Of a DNA stretch of 64,000 bases, positions 51,320 to 59,080 are shown in pieces. Made by a program: the position numbers and the translations under genes. How positions within the stretch are numbered: the stretch's first letter is position 1; each line of letters starts with the position of its first letter. Below the pieces are notes generated by a model. The model did not search any database and was not told where the DNA came from. It saw only the letters and a list, made by a program, of their open reading frames with translations. The stretch spans positions 114,366 to 178,365 of the forward strand of contig NZ_JAEKKT010000140.1 in NCBI RefSeq assembly GCF_019510245.1, read 5' to 3'. This stretch comes from Streptomyces sp. (GTDB lineage: Bacteria; Actinomycetota; Actinomycetes; Streptomycetales; Streptomycetaceae).

Positions 51320-52309
51320 ATGGTCCTTTCCCGGCTGGACATCCACCGGCGGAACCGAGGGGAGGGTGCGCTCGTCACGCTCGCCGGTGCGATCGGACCG
51401 GCCACGGCACCGCTGCTGCGGGCCGCGCTGGAGCAGTGTCTGCGCGACGACGTCACCGTCATCGACGTCGACCTGACCACGGTCGGCTCCTGCGACGCCA
51501 GGGGCCTGGACGTCTTGCTGTCGATGTCACAGCGCGCCGGCCGGGTGCACACGTCCCTACGGTTGCACCACCCGTGCGCGCAGATCACCCAGCTCATCGC
51601 CGTCACCGGCTGCACCCCCCTGCTCCTCGCAGCCCCCACGGGTCCCGTGCCGCCCGCGCTGCCCCGCGACCTCTTGGAAGCGGCCTCCTCGGGTCCGTCG
51701 GCCGACGGAACGCGGACGCCTGAGGACACCGCTCGCAAACGGGTCCTCGAGGACGGAATCCGCCTGCGTCGGCTGACCCGTTGGCAGACCGAAGGAGTGG
51801 AGCAGGACATCGCGGACCTGGCCATGGCGTCCGTCGCGGACACTCCCGGTGCGTCGTTCCACAGCCGCGGAGAGTTCCTGCGCCACCTGGCCGCCAGTGC
51901 CAGGCGGCCCGGCTTCGCGCTGCTGGTCGCCGAGACGACGGTGCTGGTCGGTTGTGCCTACGGCTTTCCGCTCGGCCCGGACGGCTACGGCCGGCGAGGG
52001 TTCGACCGATCGCTGCAGGAGAGCATCCAACGGCTCACCACGTACGCACGGTTCGTAGTCCTCACGCAGGTCGTCGCCCATCCGCACGCTCAGCGCCGCG
52101 ACATCGCCCGCCGACTGCAACAGCGCCTGCTCGCCGACCGGCACGCCGCCCTCGGAGTCGCCCTGCTCCATCCGGCCGACCAGGCCGGACATGCCGCATT
52201 CGAGTCCTGGGGCTGGCAGAACATGGGACAGGTCGTCGGGCTGCCCGGCCCTACAGCCCCCTGCGTGCTGACCCTTCCCCTGGAGAGCCCCTCACCGGCA
52301 GGCGGGTGA
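51320..52309 (+). CDS. STAS domain fused to GNAT-like acetyltransferase domain
   Basis: 329 residues from ATG 51320 (GGGGAGG 4 bases upstream; the GTG 3 bases earlier is too close). Residues 1-110 are a STAS/anti-anti-sigma domain: GALVTLAGAIGPATAPLLRA, DVTVIDVDLTTVGSCDARGL, DVLLSMSQRAGRVHTSLRLH. The usual phospho-Ser site (D-S-S/T) reads SCDARG. Residues 140-329 resemble a GNAT: DIADLAMASVADTPG, ALLVAETTVLVGCAYGFPLG, FVVLTQVVAHPHAQRRDIAR, RLQQRLLADRHAALGVALLH. The combination suggests a stress-signalling partner with acyl-CoA sensing or modifying output. Followed by DUF5994 and SpoIIE genes on the same strand. Confidence 0.75.
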   Translation: MVLSRLDIHRRNRGEGALVTLAGAIGPATAPLLRAALEQCLRDDVTVIDVDLTTVGSCDARGLDVLLSMSQRAGRVHTSLRLHHPCAQITQLIAVTGCTPLLLAAPTGPVPPALPRDLLEAASSGPSADGTRTPEDTARKRVLEDGIRLRRLTRWQTEGVEQDIADLAMASVADTPGASFHSRGEFLRHLAASARRPGFALLVAETTVLVGCAYGFPLGPDGYGRRGFDRSLQESIQRLTTYARFVVLTQVVAHPHAQRRDIARRLQQRLLADRHAALGVALLHPADQAGHAAFESWGWQNMGQVVGLPGPTAPCVLTLPLESPSPAGG

Positions 52310-52542
52310 TCAGACCGCTGTCGTCGACGACCCGGCGGGTCGTACCAGCCGCGGCAGGCTGCCAGCCGCCATCTGCAGTGCGGATGCGCCCTGCGCACGG
52401 CGGTTGCGCCCCGCGCCGTCCACCACGGCCGGGAGTATTCTGGCAGTCACCGAGAGCTTTTCGGCCGCACGACCACGGCGAGGCCGTTCCCGGCGAGTGA
52501 CAGACGCGGGCAGCCGAGGACCGCCCGGGACGGGATCGCACG

Positions 52543-53052
52543 ATGGACACCATCACACCCGCCGAAGGCACACAACTAGGTGATGCGCACATCTACCGGA
52601 TGCCCCTGCCCCGTCTGAGCCTTACGCCGGGCGTCAGCCACGGCCCGCTGGACGGAGCGTGGTGGCCGCGCTGCGACGCGCTGGAACTGGAGCTGCCCGC
52701 GCTGGTCGGCTCACTGGACCCGGCCGTCGGCACCGTCACCCGGGTCACCGTGGACCCCGCGTCCTGGCCCGATGCCCCGCAGAAGGTGATGACGCCCGGC
52801 CACGTGATCGAGGTGGCCCAGAGCGGCCTCGCAGCCGAAGCGCATGCCATCACCCTGGACTGCAGCACCACGGGACGCTGGGAACTGCTGGTCATCCCGC
52901 CCGACGAGCCGGCCGGAGCAGCCACCCGGCTGCTGTCCGCCGCCGCCGACACCGAAAACCCGCTGTCGGCTCCCCGCATCCTGGAACTCGCCGAGAGCGG
53001 CCTCGGCGGAGAAGCCACATGGGAGTCGGAAGGAGGCGCCGGACTCAGGTGA
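52543..53052 (+). CDS. DUF5994-family protein
   Basis: 169 residues. RLSLTPGVSHGPLDGAWWPR, CDALELELPALVGSLDPAVG, TVTRVTVDPASWPDAPQKV, then WELLVIPPDEPAGAATRLLS. The LDGAWWPRS/C-D-L-ELPAL core defines DUF5994, an actinobacterial family of unknown function repeatedly found beside STAS and phosphatase genes. Soluble, acidic. A second member lies at 54400-54927 on the opposite strand, flanking the phosphatase gene. Confidence 0.85.
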   Translation: MDTITPAEGTQLGDAHIYRMPLPRLSLTPGVSHGPLDGAWWPRCDALELELPALVGSLDPAVGTVTRVTVDPASWPDAPQKVMTPGHVIEVAQSGLAAEAHAITLDCSTTGRWELLVIPPDEPAGAATRLLSAAADTENPLSAPRILELAESGLGGEATWESEGGAGLR

Positions 53053-53167
53053 GAGGCCCGACGCGGTCGGGCCCACGTGACCGGCCACCCGGTCCGGTCG
53101 TCGACGTAGCCGGTGGAGCCATGGCACGAACGATCTCTTCGTCGTCCCACCCCGCCGCGACCGATGC

Positions 53168-54385
53168 GTGCGGATCATGGCGAGTGAGCGGGTGATGCCC
53201 GGACGGCCCGCGGACCGCTCCGAGAGCTTCGGGGAAGCGCTGCTGGGAGCGGTTCTCGACCGCGCGCACGAGCTTCCTCCCCATCTCATCGGTCCCTTGG
53301 TCGCCGACGTGGCGGAGCGCTTGGGGGGCCGCCGTCCGCAGGTTCTGCTGCAGGACTACGGCCAGTTGATGCTCGTACCCCTGCCCGGCGAGGGCCTCGC
53401 GGGCGGGGAGCCGCAGCTGATCGACGAGTCCGACGCGGGACGCTGCTTCCTCGACGCGGTCTGCGTCGAGGTGTCCGAAGACGACGGCGTACGGGTCCAC
53501 CTGCCGCTGCTGGACGGCGGTGACCAGGTGGGTGTCATGGCGGTGACGCTGGACAGGGTCGACGACCACGACCGCCGCCTGCTGCACAGGATCTCCGGCC
53601 TGGTGGCCGACCTGCTGGTGACCAAGCACGGCTACTCCGACCTGTTCTTCGCCACCCGACGTGATGAGCCGATGAGCGTCGCCGCGGAGATCCAGTGGTC
53701 CCTGCTGCCACCGCTGGCGATGATCATGCCCAGGGTCGCCGTGGCCGGGATCCTGGAACCCGCCTACGACGTGGCGGGTGACAGCTTCGACTACGCACTC
53801 AACGGGGACATCCTCCACGTGGTCATGATCGACGCGATGGGACACGGCCTGGACGCGGCCACGATGGCCACCGTGGCCATCGGCGCCTACCGCCACGCCC
53901 GCCGCGCCGGCATCGGGCTCTCGGAGATCTACGACTTCATGGACCGCGCGGTGGCGAAGCAGTTCGGTCCCGAGCACTTCGTCACCGCGCAGATGATGCA
54001 ACTGGACACGACGACAGGACGGATCCGGTGGGTCAACGCAGGGCACCCGCCGGCGATCCTCGTCCGCAACCACCGCGTCGCGGGCCGCCTGGACGCCCCG
54101 ACGACCCTCCCTGTCGGCCTGGGCGGTGCCGAGCCACGGATCAGCGAACTGGGACTGGAGCGCGGGGACCGCGTCCTCTGCTTCAGCGACGGACTGGTCG
54201 AGGAGCACAAGATGAGCAGGAAGGAGTTCGGGGAGAACCAGCTGATCACCTGTGTGAACAAGCTGGAGAGAACCGGCCGCGGGGTCCGGGCGGTGACGCG
54301 CTGCCTGTCCCACACACTCAAGCGGGCGCGGGGCGGACACACCACGGATGACGCGACGCTTCTCATGGTGGAGTGGCGTGGATGA
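53168..54385 (+). CDS. SpoIIE/PP2C-type serine phosphatase
   Basis: 405 residues from GTG 53168; ATG 53177 and ATG 53195 are alternatives. The N-terminal half (residues 20-175) is a GAF-like or unrecognised sensor region. The phosphatase domain begins near residue 180: AAEIQWSLLPPLAMIMPRVA, AGILEPAYDVAGDSFDYALN (first metal Asp), HVVMIDAMGHGLDAATMATV, MQLDTTTGRIRWVNAGHPPA, RGDRVLCFSDGLVEEHKMSR, GGHTTDDATLLMVEW (last Asp). All metal ligands are present. It would dephosphorylate an anti-anti-sigma such as the STAS protein upstream. Contrast with the truncated SpoIIE gene at 11691. Confidence 0.92.
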   Translation: MRIMASERVMPGRPADRSESFGEALLGAVLDRAHELPPHLIGPLVADVAERLGGRRPQVLLQDYGQLMLVPLPGEGLAGGEPQLIDESDAGRCFLDAVCVEVSEDDGVRVHLPLLDGGDQVGVMAVTLDRVDDHDRRLLHRISGLVADLLVTKHGYSDLFFATRRDEPMSVAAEIQWSLLPPLAMIMPRVAVAGILEPAYDVAGDSFDYALNGDILHVVMIDAMGHGLDAATMATVAIGAYRHARRAGIGLSEIYDFMDRAVAKQFGPEHFVTAQMMQLDTTTGRIRWVNAGHPPAILVRNHRVAGRLDAPTTLPVGLGGAEPRISELGLERGDRVLCFSDGLVEEHKMSRKEFGENQLITCVNKLERTGRGVRAVTRCLSHTLKRARGGHTTDDATLLMVEWRG

Positions 54386-54399
54386 CCTTCGTCTGACCT

Positions 54400-54927
54400 T
54401 CATCGCTGTCGTCCGTCGGCCTCCGCCGAGGGACGGGACGGCTCGTCCGTCCGAGGGCCCCATCCGCTCCCGGTGTCGATGAGGATCTGTTCCGCCTGAC
54501 TGATGTTGTCGGCCCGTACGGCCTGTGCCATCGCGGCATGTGCGGCCTCCGGCGTCGCATGCGGCGGGACCACCAGCAGTGAGAACACGTCGTGGTCGCC
54601 GCGGGTAATCAGGACAGTGTCATCGCCCACCGGGAAGGAGTCGATGTGCACCACCCGGTCGTCGACGACGATCCGCGTCGGGAGTCCTTCCCAGGCAGCG
54701 GAGTCCAGCCCGACGCGCGTCACGGGGCCGAGATGTGCGATGAGAGCGCTCAGCAGCGCGGGCAGCTCGGCAACGATGTCGCGCGACCGCGGCCACCACG
54801 CACCGTCCAGGACACCTTCACGCGACTCCGTCGTCTCCAGCCGGAGCAGCGCACACCCTGGCCGCACGGCCGCGTGAACGCCACTCGGCAGGTGCCGGGA
54901 AACAGGCGGTGAATCGGAGCCGGTCAT
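54400..54927 (-). CDS. Second DUF5994-family protein
   Basis: 175 residues. ALLRLETTESREGVLDGAWW, PRSRDIVAELPALLSALIAH, LGPVTRVGLDSAAWEGLPTR, DVFSLLVVPPHATPEAAHAA. Shares the LDGAWWPR-x-D and ELPALL core with the protein at 52543 but is otherwise diverged. Convergent with the SpoIIE gene, 14 bases apart. Confidence 0.85.
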   Translation of the reverse strand: MTGSDSPPVSRHLPSGVHAAVRPGCALLRLETTESREGVLDGAWWPRSRDIVAELPALLSALIAHLGPVTRVGLDSAAWEGLPTRIVVDDRVVHIDSFPVGDDTVLITRGDHDVFSLLVVPPHATPEAAHAAMAQAVRADNISQAEQILIDTGSGWGPRTDEPSRPSAEADGRQR

Positions 54928-55227
54928 AGGAGACCACCCGTCTTCCGGAACCGGTGCGAACCCGGGACTCGCCTCGCCCCTATCACGCTACTCCGTAGCG
55001 CCGGGGGGCCGGAATCTCCGGGACCGGCCCGACGCCGGTGCCTGCTTCGACGGTGGGAATCACTGTCGCGCCCCGAGGTCAGCGGAGCGACGCTCCGTGA
55101 CGAGGTCCGCTTTCCCGACGCGGGCAGGCCCAGTCACCGAGGCCATGAAGAGGAAAGGCACCGCGACGGCCCGCTCCGCCGTCCCCCGCCCCGGCCTGAA
55201 TGGGCCGGCCTGGATGCGTGCTGACGG
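54928..55227. other. 300-bp gap without a gene
   Basis: Lies between the start of the DUF5994 gene and the end of a secreted-protein gene. No coding frame; the promoter of the DUF5994 gene is expected at its left end. No clear terminator seen for the gene at right. Confidence 0.35.
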
Positions 55228-56007
55228 CTACTTCAGGTTGAGTACGTCTCCAACTGACACCTTCCGTGAGGTGGTCGTGGTGCCGGGGAAGTACCAGCGC
55301 CAGCTGCCCGCCGAGGTGGCGGTCACCTTGGTGGTCAGCTTTCCGGCATCGCCCGTCGTCACGGTCTTGACCGTGCTGTAGTGGGCGGCGCCCTTCTTCC
55401 TGAACTGAAGCTTGACCTGCTGCCCGGTGAACCCGTGGTACTTCAGGTCCTCCCAGTTGGCGCGCGACAGCTTTCCGGTGACGGTCACCTTGGCGCCCTT
55501 GGTGACCCTCGCGGGCGTGATCACGGTGGTGAGCTGGGCTGCGCGCTCGACCTTGTACTCGGCGACGTCGTCGGAGATCCAGTAGTCACCGTCGTTCGCC
55601 TTGACGGTGGCGTCGACCCGCCAGACGCCGGCGACCTTGTTGGAGTCGATGTCGTCGCTGTCGGGTATCCAGGCGGGGTCGATGGTCATCGTGGCCCGGC
55701 ACACCGAGGTGGTCGCGCTCTTCTTCGTGCAGGACGAGTCGTCGTTCCAGGTCGCGAAGGTGTAGGCGTTCGTCTTGTTGAAGGTGCTGACGTGCGTGAG
55801 CCCCTTCACCCCCGAGTTGTCCTTGACGGTGATGTCGATCGGGTACTTGATCGTCTTCGACGTACCGACGATGACGTTGCCGCCGCCGTTGACGACGGTC
55901 TTCACCACCCGGACGTCGCCCCGCCCCTCCGCGTGCGCTCCGGTCGCCGTCACCAGCGCCAGGGCCGCCGCCCCGCCGGCCGCGACCCAGGCCGTTCTGC
56001 CTCGCAT
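55228..56007 (-). CDS. Secreted beta-rich protein of unknown function
   Basis: 259 residues. Signal peptide RGRTAWVAAGGAAALALVTA, cleavage near AHAEG (residue 27). Mature part has Ig-like/calcium-channel-like repeats: SKTIKYPIDITVKDNSGVKG, WRVDATVKANDGDYWISDDV, TTVITPARVTKGAKVTVTGK, LQFRKKGAAHYSTVKTVTTG, SAGSWRWYFPGTTTTSRKVS. The second half is the Streptomyces module often described as an Ig-like repeat of secreted proteins. Two Cys (SSCTKK, SVCRA) may form a disulphide. No enzyme motif. Confidence 0.8.
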   Translation of the reverse strand: MRGRTAWVAAGGAAALALVTATGAHAEGRGDVRVVKTVVNGGGNVIVGTSKTIKYPIDITVKDNSGVKGLTHVSTFNKTNAYTFATWNDDSSCTKKSATTSVCRATMTIDPAWIPDSDDIDSNKVAGVWRVDATVKANDGDYWISDDVAEYKVERAAQLTTVITPARVTKGAKVTVTGKLSRANWEDLKYHGFTGQQVKLQFRKKGAAHYSTVKTVTTGDAGKLTTKVTATSAGSWRWYFPGTTTTSRKVSVGDVLNLK

Positions 56008-56391
56008 GATCCTCCCCTTGTCGTGCGCGTGCCAGGAGAGGCTATGTGATCAGCGTCCGCCCGTACGTTTCCCAGCACATGCGCGAACAGTTCAGCGCCC
56101 ACGAACTGCGTACGCTCGTCAGCGAGGGCCGCGCTCGCGTCTGACCGTTGACCGTGACCGGACGGTCCCCGCCTGACGACCGGGACGCCTTCTGGACAGT
56201 CGGTCCGACGTGGCTCATGACCACACGCCAGGTTTCCGACGTGCGTGTACACGTCCAAATTGGCGATGACTCCGGGAGCGACCGAGGATCTCCGTCACCA
56301 CGCGGGCGCGGCTCCTGCCGCTGTGAGGAGGGTGTGGAGTGACTCGGGGCACGCCCAGGACGGGCGCGCCCTTGTGTAACTGCGGTGACCG
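56008..56391. other. 384-bp gap
   Basis: A short plus frame ending at 56144 (encodes SQHMREQFSAHELRTLVSEG) looks like the tail of a decayed gene but has no body. No other gene or hairpin seen. Confidence 0.3.
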
Positions 56392-56685
56392 CTACCGAGG
56401 CACGACGATCACGATGCTCCCGTTGTCGAAGCGGTGATCGAAGCGGTTGTCGAAGCGGTTGTCGAAGCGGTGATCGAAGCGGTTGTCAAAGCGGTTGTCG
56501 AAGCGGAACCCGCCGTGGTCGGAGCAGCGCCAGTCGTTGTTGCCGAAGCACCAATCGGTGGGCGCCTGGGTGTGCACGGCAGGGGCTGCCGCGGCCGTGC
56601 CGGCTGCGCTGACCGCAGCGCCGCCGGCCATCAGAATGCTGGCAGCGAACGTCGCGCCGAGACGCCTCGCGCGTTGTGCTCGCAT
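56392..56685 (-). CDS. Small secreted protein with RFDN/RFDH tetrapeptide repeats
   Basis: 97 residues from ATG 56685. Signal peptide RAQRARRLGATFAASILMAG ending near AAAAPA (about residue 37). Mature chain: PTDWCFGNNDWRCSDHGGF with two Cys, then seven tetrapeptides (five RFDN and two RFDH), then GSIVIVVPR. The repeat is alternating basic/aromatic/acidic/polar, with a hydrophobic beta-like end. No family recognised. It could be a surface-assembly, metal-binding (His/Asp) or antimicrobial-type peptide. The DNA repeat unit is 12 bp, so copy number can vary by slippage. Confidence 0.65.
   Translation of the reverse strand: MRAQRARRLGATFAASILMAGGAAVSAAGTAAAAPAVHTQAPTDWCFGNNDWRCSDHGGFRFDNRFDNRFDHRFDNRFDNRFDHRFDNGSIVIVVPR
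56422..56505. repeat. Seven tandem 12-bp units inside the secreted-protein gene
   Basis: Units of GTTGTCGAAGCG or GTGATCGAAGCG (plus-strand reading) in order A-B-A-A-B-A-A, with one single-base change (CAAAGCG) in unit six. Each encodes RFDN (A) or RFDH (B). Confidence 0.9.
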
Positions 56686-56907
56686 GATGGATACGCCCTT
56701 CCTTCCGACGTCTCGCGCGACTCTCGGTGGCACGAGATGGAATGGCTGCAGCCGAGGAGCACGTCCCGCATCCAAGATCCCGCTCTACTGGACCGGCCGA
56801 TCAGGTACGCGCTCCCAAAATGCGGCCTACTTCCAATACGTCCGAAACATCCTTTCGGATTGCCTCCAGGCGGACCGGCCTGGTAGCGCCGGCGAGATCC
56901 ACACCAG

Positions 56908-57100
56908 GTGATCGCCATGGCGTGCGACATGCTGAAGGCGGCAGGCCCGCATGGGCACACGTCCGCCGTCACCGCCGTCCTAGGCGGCTGTGGCCGGGCG
57001 GGCAACCGCGCACGGAGCCCAGGCAACCGTCTTCCTCGCCGACACCGACGACATGAATGAACTGCTCGCGGGACAGGCCGTGCGAGTCGAGAAGGTGTGA
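56908..57100 (+). pseudogene. PIN-domain (VapC-like toxin) C-terminal remnant, frameshifted
   Basis: One frame reads IAMACDMLKAAGPHGHTSAV. The next continues AAVAGRATAHGAQATVFLAD, TDDMNELLAGQAVRVEKV and stops at 57098-57100. The order (helix with LL-AAG, then DA-V-A-A, then VF-SDPDDL, V-V--V) matches the end of PIN ribonucleases. The N-terminal catalytic Asp is missing and a one-base shift is needed near 56970. It ends 10 bases before the tRNA-like sequence, a typical place for element cargo. Confidence 0.5.
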
Positions 57101-57110
57101 CGAGACACCC

Positions 57111-57160
57111 GTAGCTCGCTCTGAAGCGGGTGTCACGCGTTCGAATCCTGCCGGGCCACA
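57111..57160 (+). repeat. tRNA-Arg-like 3' fragment (diverged att copy)
   Basis: Resembles the 3' part of tRNA-Arg(CCT): AGCGGGTGTC is identical, followed by TTCGAATCCTGCCGGG, but with mismatches in the T stem and a 3-4 base deletion in the anticodon loop. Not a functional tRNA. Followed at once by a strong tRNA-type terminator starting with AAGGGCC, as at 35039. Confidence 0.6.
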
Positions 57161-57167
57161 GCAGGAA

Positions 57168-57204
57168 GGGCCGGCTCAGGAGGGTTTTCCTCCTGAGCCG
57201 GCCC
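57168..57204 (+). terminator. Perfect terminator after the tRNA-like fragment
   Basis: 16-bp perfect stem (GGGCCGGCTCAGGAGG / complement) with a GTTTT loop. Same style and position as the terminator at 35039-35081. Confidence 0.85.
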
Positions 57205-57257
57205 CTCGTCGTGTCAGGAGGCGATCAAGCCCATGACGGAGTCCCGCGACCCCACGA

Positions 57258-57467
57258 TCAGAAGGAGACGGCGAGTCCCACCTGGTGGTACTGGCCGACG
57301 GTGCCCAGGACCTCGTCCTTGACCGCGCCGAGCTGAGACACGAGGTCCGAGCTGCTGATCGCCGTGGGGCCGGCGGTGATGCCGATCTGCGGGCTCAGGC
57401 CACCGGAGACGGTGTCGAGCTCGGCGTCGGAGATCTCGAGGGTCTGAACCTGGGGAGCGGAGTTCAT
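57258..57467 (-). CDS. Double-glycine-leader peptide (bacteriocin/RiPP-precursor-like)
   Basis: 69 residues from ATG 57467; the open frame extends upstream but only this start gives a sensible peptide. No strong ribosome site is seen (AAGGG about 11 bases upstream). Residues 1-23 form a leader: acidic helix LEISDAELDTVSGG with the Leu, Leu, Val spacing and terminal GG of class II bacteriocin and type-2 lanthipeptide leaders cut by C39 peptidase/ABC exporters. The 46-residue core (LSPQIGITAGPTAISSSDLV, then SQLGAVKDEVLGTVGQYHQV, GLAVSF) has no Cys, several Ser/Thr, and is mildly hydrophobic. No modifying enzyme, exporter or immunity gene lies nearby in the window. Confidence 0.7.
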   Translation of the reverse strand: MNSAPQVQTLEISDAELDTVSGGLSPQIGITAGPTAISSSDLVSQLGAVKDEVLGTVGQYHQVGLAVSF

Positions 57468-57854
57468 GATGAAACTGCCCTTCGTATGGATGTTCCACAA
57501 GGGGGAGCGGCCAAGCTGGGGACAGACGGTCGGCCGCGACCGCCGGCCGCGCCATCCCTTTCCGGACTCCTTGGCGCGATCCCGGCGGTGCGAAGGATCA
57601 AACCACGGAGGGTGCCCGGCATCCAGTCGGTCGCTGCTCCCAGCAGGGCAGTTGAGGGGGGCGGCCACTCATCCGTGGCTGTCCGCACACGAATTGGGGG
57701 CAGCTTCTCTACATGTGGTGCTGCACATGGGGGCCACCAGCTGTTGCCAGGTCTGCTTCGACCCGGACAACTCCGCATCAACCGAACCCCCCTGTGCCGT
57801 AGTTGCGCCTTCGCTGTGCAGATCCAGTTGCAGGTTCGCTCGTATACGCAGTCG

Positions 57855-58706
57855 TCAGGTGCCGACCGCGGCCGCAGCGGAGTCGGTCGTGGGGGCGTTG
57901 GGGGAGGCCGGTACGGCGATGGTGAAGGCGTCTCGGAAAGCGTCCAGGGCGGCGTCGGAGTCGTCGCGGGCCCAGCCTTCGAGGCCGATGACGCCGGTGT
58001 AGCCGAGGGCGTGGAGGGCGCGGGCGATGGCGGGGTAGTGGATCTCGCCGGTGCCCGGTTCGCAGCGTCCGGGAACGTCGGCGACCTGGATCTCGCCGAT
58101 GTACGGCAGCGCCCGGCGGCAGAGTTCCACGAGGTTTCCCTCGCCGATCTGGGCGTGGTAGAGGTCCAGGTTCATCCGGAGGTAGGGGCTGTCCACCGCT
58201 CGGACGAGGGTGAGGGTGTCGGCGGCGCGGGCGAAGGGCGTGCCCGGGTGGTCGACGGCCAGGTTGAGGTTCTCGAGGGTGAAGACCCGGCCCGCGGCCT
58301 CGCCCAGTTCCGCGAGGCGCCGCAGGGTGGCGGCGGCCGTGAGCCACATGTCCGGGGTCACGGTCTCGACGGGGCGGACGGGAAGGCCCTTGTCGTCGAG
58401 GCCGGTGCCGTGCAGGTTCAGACGGGGGCTGTCGATCCGGGCCGCGGCTTCCAGGGAGGCGCGCGCGGAGGAGAGCAGGGCTTCGATGCCGTCGGGGTCG
58501 GTGAGGTTGCCGGTGAGGTAGCCGGTCATGGAGGAGAAGGTCGCGCCGGTGGCGGCCAGGGCGTCGAGGTCCTTGGCCGACCAGCCCCAGATCTCCACCT
58601 GGAAGCCGCGCTCGGCGATCCGGGTCACGCGCTCGGTGAACGGGCGGTCCCGGTAGAGCATTTCGGCGCTCGCGGCCAGGACGAAGGGAGACGTGGTGCG
58701 GGTCAT
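57855..58706 (-). CDS. Hydroxypyruvate-isomerase-like TIM-barrel protein
   Basis: 283 residues. RIAERGFQVEIWGWSAKDLD, FSSMTGYLTGNLTDPDGIEA, SPRLNLHGTGLDDKG, VFTLENLNLAVDHPGTPFAR (metal Glu), LRMNLDLYHAQIGEGNLVEL (Asp, His), IGEIQVADVPGRCEPGTGEI, GVIGLEGWARDDSDAALDAF (Glu). This is the AP_endonuc_2/xylose-isomerase-like fold, closest in motif layout to hydroxypyruvate isomerase (Hyi). Interconverts a 2-oxo/hydroxy sugar acid or ketose in the cytoplasm. The upstream gene (58703-59047) overlaps it by 4 bases (ATGA), and a LacI regulator is divergent. Confidence 0.88.
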   Translation of the reverse strand: MTRTTSPFVLAASAEMLYRDRPFTERVTRIAERGFQVEIWGWSAKDLDALAATGATFSSMTGYLTGNLTDPDGIEALLSSARASLEAAARIDSPRLNLHGTGLDDKGLPVRPVETVTPDMWLTAAATLRRLAELGEAAGRVFTLENLNLAVDHPGTPFARAADTLTLVRAVDSPYLRMNLDLYHAQIGEGNLVELCRRALPYIGEIQVADVPGRCEPGTGEIHYPAIARALHALGYTGVIGLEGWARDDSDAALDAFRDAFTIAVPASPNAPTTDSAAAAVGT

Positions 58707-59047
58707 GCGGTCACCTCGGCGATCGTGATGGGGCGGTCGGTCTGCACGCTGCGGATCGCGGCCAGGACGATGGGCTGAGCCCGGCGGGCGCCGTGACCGC
58801 TGACGGCCGCCGGCGTGACAGCGGCAGACCTCAGGGCCCGGCGGGCGCCGTGACCGGCGACGGCCGCCGGCGTGACAGCGGCAGACGTGACAACGGCCGA
58901 CGGGACGGCCGCCGACGTGACATCGGCCGGTGTGACGCCGGGGACGTCCGGGGCGACGATCGCCGCGTGGCCGGACCCGATACGGCCCGCGGCGGTCCAG
59001 GCCGACCGCAGCGTGAGAGGGCCGGGGGAATTCACAGCGACGATCAT
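58703..59047 (-). CDS. Degenerate gene with internal 57-bp duplication, possible oxidoreductase remnant
   Basis: 114 residues. Start IVAVNSPGPLTLRSAWTAAG and end QPIVLAAIRSVQTDRPITIA, EVTA look like real protein; the tail resembles the C-terminus of Gfo/Idh/MocA oxidoreductases (AI-SV-TGRPVT-AEV). The middle is low-complexity Ala/Val/Thr/Arg-rich and carries a 51-bp direct repeat. Its stop overlaps the TIM-barrel start by 4 bases, so translation coupling is kept. Possibly a gene reduced by deletion and then expanded by repeats. Confidence 0.45.
   Translation of the reverse strand: MIVAVNSPGPLTLRSAWTAAGRIGSGHAAIVAPDVPGVTPADVTSAAVPSAVVTSAAVTPAAVAGHGARRALRSAAVTPAAVSGHGARRAQPIVLAAIRSVQTDRPITIAEVTA
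58779..58886. repeat. 51-bp direct repeat at 57-bp period
   Basis: 58779-58829 and 58836-58886 are identical at 49 of 51 positions. GC-rich, in frame (57 = 19 codons). Inside the degenerate gene upstream of the TIM-barrel protein. Confidence 0.85.
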
Positions 59048-59064
59048 GTCGGCGACTCCTGGGA

Positions 59065-59080
59065 ACTAGTACGTTCTAGT
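59065..59080. promoter_or_regulatory. LacI-type palindromic operator
   Basis: ACTAGT-ACGT-TCTAGT is a 16-bp palindrome with one central-half mismatch, located between the divergent minus-strand genes and the LacI gene. A related ACGTTCTAG occurs at 60300-60307, right after the LacI stop. Confidence 0.7.

Noticed and set aside
57111..57160. tRNA-Gln (loop CTCTGAA)
   Set aside because: No acceptor pairing and a disrupted T stem; a diverged tRNA fragment fits better.
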